From positions 56,948 to 120,947 of the forward strand of contig JALUWV010000115.1 of the NCBI GenBank assembly GCA_027019335.1: a DNA stretch of 64,000 nt, written 5' to 3'. The position numbers and the translations under genes were made by a program. Below, one piece after another: positions 60,635-64,000 of the stretch. Position 1 is the first letter of the stretch. Every line of letters starts with the position of its first letter. This stretch comes from Sulfurimonas sp. Its GTDB lineage: Bacteria > Campylobacterota > Campylobacteria > Campylobacterales > Sulfurimonadaceae. The notes beneath the pieces are model-generated. The model did no database searches and was not told the origin of the DNA. It saw only the letters and a program-made list of their open reading frames with translations.

Positions 60635-61663
60635 ATGACACCAATAAAAAGAGTCCTTGAAGCCATTGAAGAGATTAAAAAGGGCAATATGGTCATTATG
60701 ATTGATGATGAAGATAGAGAAAATGAGGGTGATTTAGTGTATGCTGCAGCCTTTAGTTCACCACAACATGTCAATTTTATGGCAACAAATGCACGCGGTC
60801 TTATCTGTGTTGCATTGAGTAAGTCTATCGCGACAAAACTCGATTTGAACCCAATGGTAAGTTCAAATACCTCTTCTTATGAGACGGCATTTACTGTCTC
60901 TGTTGATGCGAAAGATGCCTTAACTGGAATCTCTGCAGGAGAGCGTAACGATACCATCAAAATTCTAGCAAATCCTATTGCAAAAGCAGATGAGCTTGTA
61001 AAACCAGGGCATATTTTTCCACTTATCGCAAAAGAGGGTGGTACACTTATACGCACAGGGCATACAGAGGGTTCTGTTGATATTTGTCGTTTGGCAGGAC
61101 TCAGTGAAGCAGGTGTTATTTGTGAAATTATTAAAGAAGATGGAACTATGGCTCGCCGTGATGACTTAGATGTATTTGGTGAAAAACATAATCTAAAAAC
61201 TGTTTTCATCTCTGATATTGTAGAGTATAGATTGGCGAATGAGTCTTTAGTTGAAGTGAAAAATGTTGAAGAGATTGAGTTCTTTGGTGTAAAAGTCACA
61301 CAACATACTTTTAGTGACCATGATGGCATTGAACATACTGCTATAGAATTTTACTCAAGTGGAACAGTCTCAAATGTACGAGTGCATAATGTCATTCCGG
61401 ACAGAGAACTTCTTTTAAATCAAGCCAAATACAATAACCTTGTTGCCTCAATAGAGTACTTAAAAAAGAACAGTGGGCTATTAGTTTTTATCAATAAAAC
61501 ACAACATCAAGATAATTCTGCACCAAAAGAGTTTGGTATCGGTGCGCAGATTATTAAATCTTTTGGAGTTTCAAAAATGAATCTTATCACCTCTATGAAA
61601 GAGAGTGATTTTGTAGGTTTAAGTGGTTTTGGACTAGAGGTAAATGAGCTCATCAGAGTTTAA
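60635..61663 (+). CDS. ribB: 3,4-dihydroxy-2-butanone-4-phosphate synthase with degenerate GTP cyclohydrolase II-like C-terminus (RibBX type)
   Basis: MVIMIDDEDRENEGDLVYAA; FPLIAKEGGTLIRTGHTEGSVDICRLAG; C-terminal domain lacks the GCH II zinc cysteines. Confidence 0.93.
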   Translation: MTPIKRVLEAIEEIKKGNMVIMIDDEDRENEGDLVYAAAFSSPQHVNFMATNARGLICVALSKSIATKLDLNPMVSSNTSSYETAFTVSVDAKDALTGISAGERNDTIKILANPIAKADELVKPGHIFPLIAKEGGTLIRTGHTEGSVDICRLAGLSEAGVICEIIKEDGTMARRDDLDVFGEKHNLKTVFISDIVEYRLANESLVEVKNVEEIEFFGVKVTQHTFSDHDGIEHTAIEFYSSGTVSNVRVHNVIPDRELLLNQAKYNNLVASIEYLKKNSGLLVFINKTQHQDNSAPKEFGIGAQIIKSFGVSKMNLITSMKESDFVGLSGFGLEVNELIRV

Positions 61664-61671
61664 AAGATGCA

Positions 61672-62241
61672 TTAGATAGAAGTGTTTATAAATGCTTCTA
61701 TCTCTGCAACGATAGCTTCGATACTTCCTTCTCCTGAAATGACTTTTAAAAGTTTTTTCTCTTTGTAAAAATCTTGAATGGCTTGGAGTGGTTCAAGATA
61801 AACTTGCATACGATTGTTAAAAACTTCACTGTTATCATCTACACCACGATTTCTACCAAGAACTCTATCTCTCGCTGTTGCTTCACTTACTCGCACTTCA
61901 ATGATATTTGCAAGAACAACAGAGCTATCTTCGTTTAAAAAGGCTTCAAGAGCATCCATCTGCTCAATACTTCGTGGATAGCCATCTAAGATGACAATAT
62001 CTGTAGGTGAATTTTTGATAGCATTTGTAATGGTTGTTATGGCAATGTTGATAGGAACGATGAGTCCCTTGTTCACAAAACCTTCTATCTCACGACCAAG
62101 CACACTTCCACTCGCAACTTCTGCACGAAGCATATCTCCAGTAGAGTAGTGTGTTATATTTGCATTGTTTTTGGCTATAAGTTCAGCATCAGTTGTTTTA
62201 CCAGAGCCAGGCGCTCCGATAATTAGAAAAAGTTTTTTCAT
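61672..62241 (-). CDS. adk: Adenylate kinase
   Basis: [50 protein letters not shown]. Confidence 0.95.
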   Translation of the reverse strand: MKKLFLIIGAPGSGKTTDAELIAKNNANITHYSTGDMLRAEVASGSVLGREIEGFVNKGLIVPINIAITTITNAIKNSPTDIVILDGYPRSIEQMDALEAFLNEDSSVVLANIIEVRVSEATARDRVLGRNRGVDDNSEVFNNRMQVYLEPLQAIQDFYKEKKLLKVISGEGSIEAIVAEIEAFINTSI

Positions 62242-63998
62242 TATGATTTCGCTTGTTCTCTAAGACGAATGTGTAAGTCACGAAGTTGAGTGTTGTCCAC
62301 TTCACTCGGTGCATTTGTAAGAACACAAGATGCTTTTTGTGTTTTAGGAAATGCAATAACATCACGGATACTTGCTGTTTTAGAGATTAACATCATAAGT
62401 CTATCAAAACCTAAAGCAAAACCACCATGTGGAGGCGCACCAAATTTGAGTGCATCAAGTAAGAAACCAAATTTTTCTTGCGCTTCTTCTTCTTCAATGC
62501 CTAACAGTTTAAATACCTCTTCTTGTACCTCTTCTTTGTGAATACGAATAGACCCACCACCAAGTTCAGTACCATTGAGAACGATGTCGTAAGCAATAGA
62601 TTCTATCTCTTCTGGGTCTTCTTTGTTTGTGTCTTTTGGTTGTGTAAATGGATGGTGAAGTGCTTTCACACGACCATCTTCTACTTCAAACATAGGAAAA
62701 TCAACAACCCATACAAATTCAAAAGCATTTTCATCGACAAGGTTCATTTTTTCATGTTCAGCGATGAAGTTTCTAAAACGCCCCATATAATCCCAAACAG
62801 TTTTTTTCTCGCCAGCACCAAAGAAAACAACATCACCAACTTCAAGTTCTGTTGTTTTGATAAGAAGTGCAATATCTTCTTGGGTAAAGAATTTCACAAG
62901 AGGACCCTTGAGACCATCTTCTTTCATTTGGAAGTATCCAAGACCATGCGCACCAAATTTGCGTACAAAATCTTCAAAACCTTTCATCTCGCGTTTAGAA
63001 AATACTAAATCAGCACCAGGTACTTTGAGTGCTTTGATACGGTTGTTTTTTGGGTCTTTTGCGATATTTGTAAAGATTTCGTTATCACAACGGCTAAAGA
63101 TATCAAGTACATCAACCATTTTTAAGTCATATCGTAAATCAGGTTTATCAGAACCATAAAATTCCATAGCATCATTGTATGTGATACGGTTAAATGGAGG
63201 TTTTACTGGAACATCACATGCATCAAACATAGCTACAAGTAAATCTTCTGCTACTTTCATCACATCTTCTTGGTTACAAAAGCTCATCTCGACATCTATT
63301 TGAGTAAATTCAGGTTGTCTATCTGCTCGTAAATCTTCATCACGGAAACATTTTGCGATTTGGAAGTATCTATCAAAGCCACCAACCATCAAAAGTTGTT
63401 TGAAAAGTTGTGGTGATTGTGGCAGTGCATAAAATTCGCCACTATGCACACGAGAAGGGACAAGATAATCTCTTGCTCCCTCTGGAGTTGATTTTGTGAG
63501 GATTGGTGTTTCTACTTCTAAGAAACCATTTGCATCTAAAATATTTCGTGCTGCAATCGCTGCTTTTGAACGCAGGCGAAATACATTATATAAAGATGGG
63601 TCGCGGAGTTCTAAGTAACGGTATTTTAGAGTTGTCTCTTCACCAACTTTTTTATCACCAATGACAAATGGAAGTGCAGCAGACTTGTTTTCTATAATAA
63701 GCTCTGTAACGATTATCTCAATAGCTCCTGTTTTTAAACGTGGGTTTGTTAAACCTTCTCCACGTAAACGAACCTTACCTTTTGCTATAAGAACATATTC
63801 ATCTCTTACATCGTTAGCAATTTTATGCGCTTCTTTGCTATCTTCAGGGTCACAAGTAAGCTGGATAAGCCCCGTTTTATCACGTAAATCTATAAAAATA
63901 ATCCCACCGTGGTCACGGTAGTTATTCGCCCAACCTGTTAGAGTAACTTCTTCTCCAACATTTGCTTCACTTAAATCTGTATTGTAATGGCTTCTCAA
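62241..63998 (-). CDS. aspS: Aspartyl-tRNA synthetase (start close to window edge)
   Basis: [69 protein letters not shown] at 63998 aligns with the usual AspRS start. Confidence 0.95.
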   Translation of the reverse strand: MRSHYNTDLSEANVGEEVTLTGWANNYRDHGGIIFIDLRDKTGLIQLTCDPEDSKEAHKIANDVRDEYVLIAKGKVRLRGEGLTNPRLKTGAIEIIVTELIIENKSAALPFVIGDKKVGEETTLKYRYLELRDPSLYNVFRLRSKAAIAARNILDANGFLEVETPILTKSTPEGARDYLVPSRVHSGEFYALPQSPQLFKQLLMVGGFDRYFQIAKCFRDEDLRADRQPEFTQIDVEMSFCNQEDVMKVAEDLLVAMFDACDVPVKPPFNRITYNDAMEFYGSDKPDLRYDLKMVDVLDIFSRCDNEIFTNIAKDPKNNRIKALKVPGADLVFSKREMKGFEDFVRKFGAHGLGYFQMKEDGLKGPLVKFFTQEDIALLIKTTELEVGDVVFFGAGEKKTVWDYMGRFRNFIAEHEKMNLVDENAFEFVWVVDFPMFEVEDGRVKALHHPFTQPKDTNKEDPEEIESIAYDIVLNGTELGGGSIRIHKEEVQEEVFKLLGIEEEEAQEKFGFLLDALKFGAPPHGGFALGFDRLMMLISKTASIRDVIAFPKTQKASCVLTNAPSEVDNTQLRDLHIRLREQAKS

Positions 63999-64000
63999 AA

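Noticed and set aside
61673-61702. 9-bp stem AGATAGAAG...CTTCTATCT with 12-nt loop
   Set aside because: Mostly within the adk 3' coding end and lacks a clear T-tract; not enough for a terminator call.
1-64000. CRISPR arrays, tRNA/rRNA genes, insertion sequences, prophage
   Set aside because: No regularly spaced repeats, no recognisable RNA gene in the short intergenic gaps, and no transposase/integrase-like ORF in the track; a dedicated search was not possible.

Overview
The window is a gene-dense, AT-rich chromosomal segment. Its gene content and family sequences point to Campylobacterota (Sulfurimonas/Sulfuricurvum-like; this is inference). Most of it is housekeeping. Minus strand 1-28310 carries truA start, lptF, prepilin peptidase, uppS, coaBC, an EAL regulator, an RlmI-type methyltransferase, glmU, a PIN toxin-antitoxin pair, a two-component/c-di-GMP cassette, an FAD oxidoreductase and a nuoABCDHIJKLMN operon without nuoEFG; the HDOD gene at 5650 is the plus-strand exception. 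Plus strand from 28464 carries an MCP, a NifU-like protein, a flavin reductase, eptA-PAP2, motAB, fliP, trmA, aroB, mscS, mtaB, an ftsH-like gene, bioV and mogA; a minus-strand DUF134/cytochrome/MFS block lies at 30730-33524. Next comes the most interesting region, 48030-60353: M20 peptidase, ATP-grasp, ATP-grasp with extra C-terminal tail, multidomain M14 carboxypeptidase, and a complete Wadjet-like JetABCD system. These eight genes are co-directional with gaps of 11 nt or less and look like one operon. The window ends with a BFD-like ferredoxin, ribBX, adk and aspS. Other notable points: the FtsH-like protein has all three HExxH residues replaced; the RlmI-type gene has no ATG/GTG/TTG start, with ATC where a TAATG overlap is expected; and a minimal complex I lies head-to-tail with a signalling cassette. 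No tRNA, rRNA, CRISPR array or transposase was recognised.
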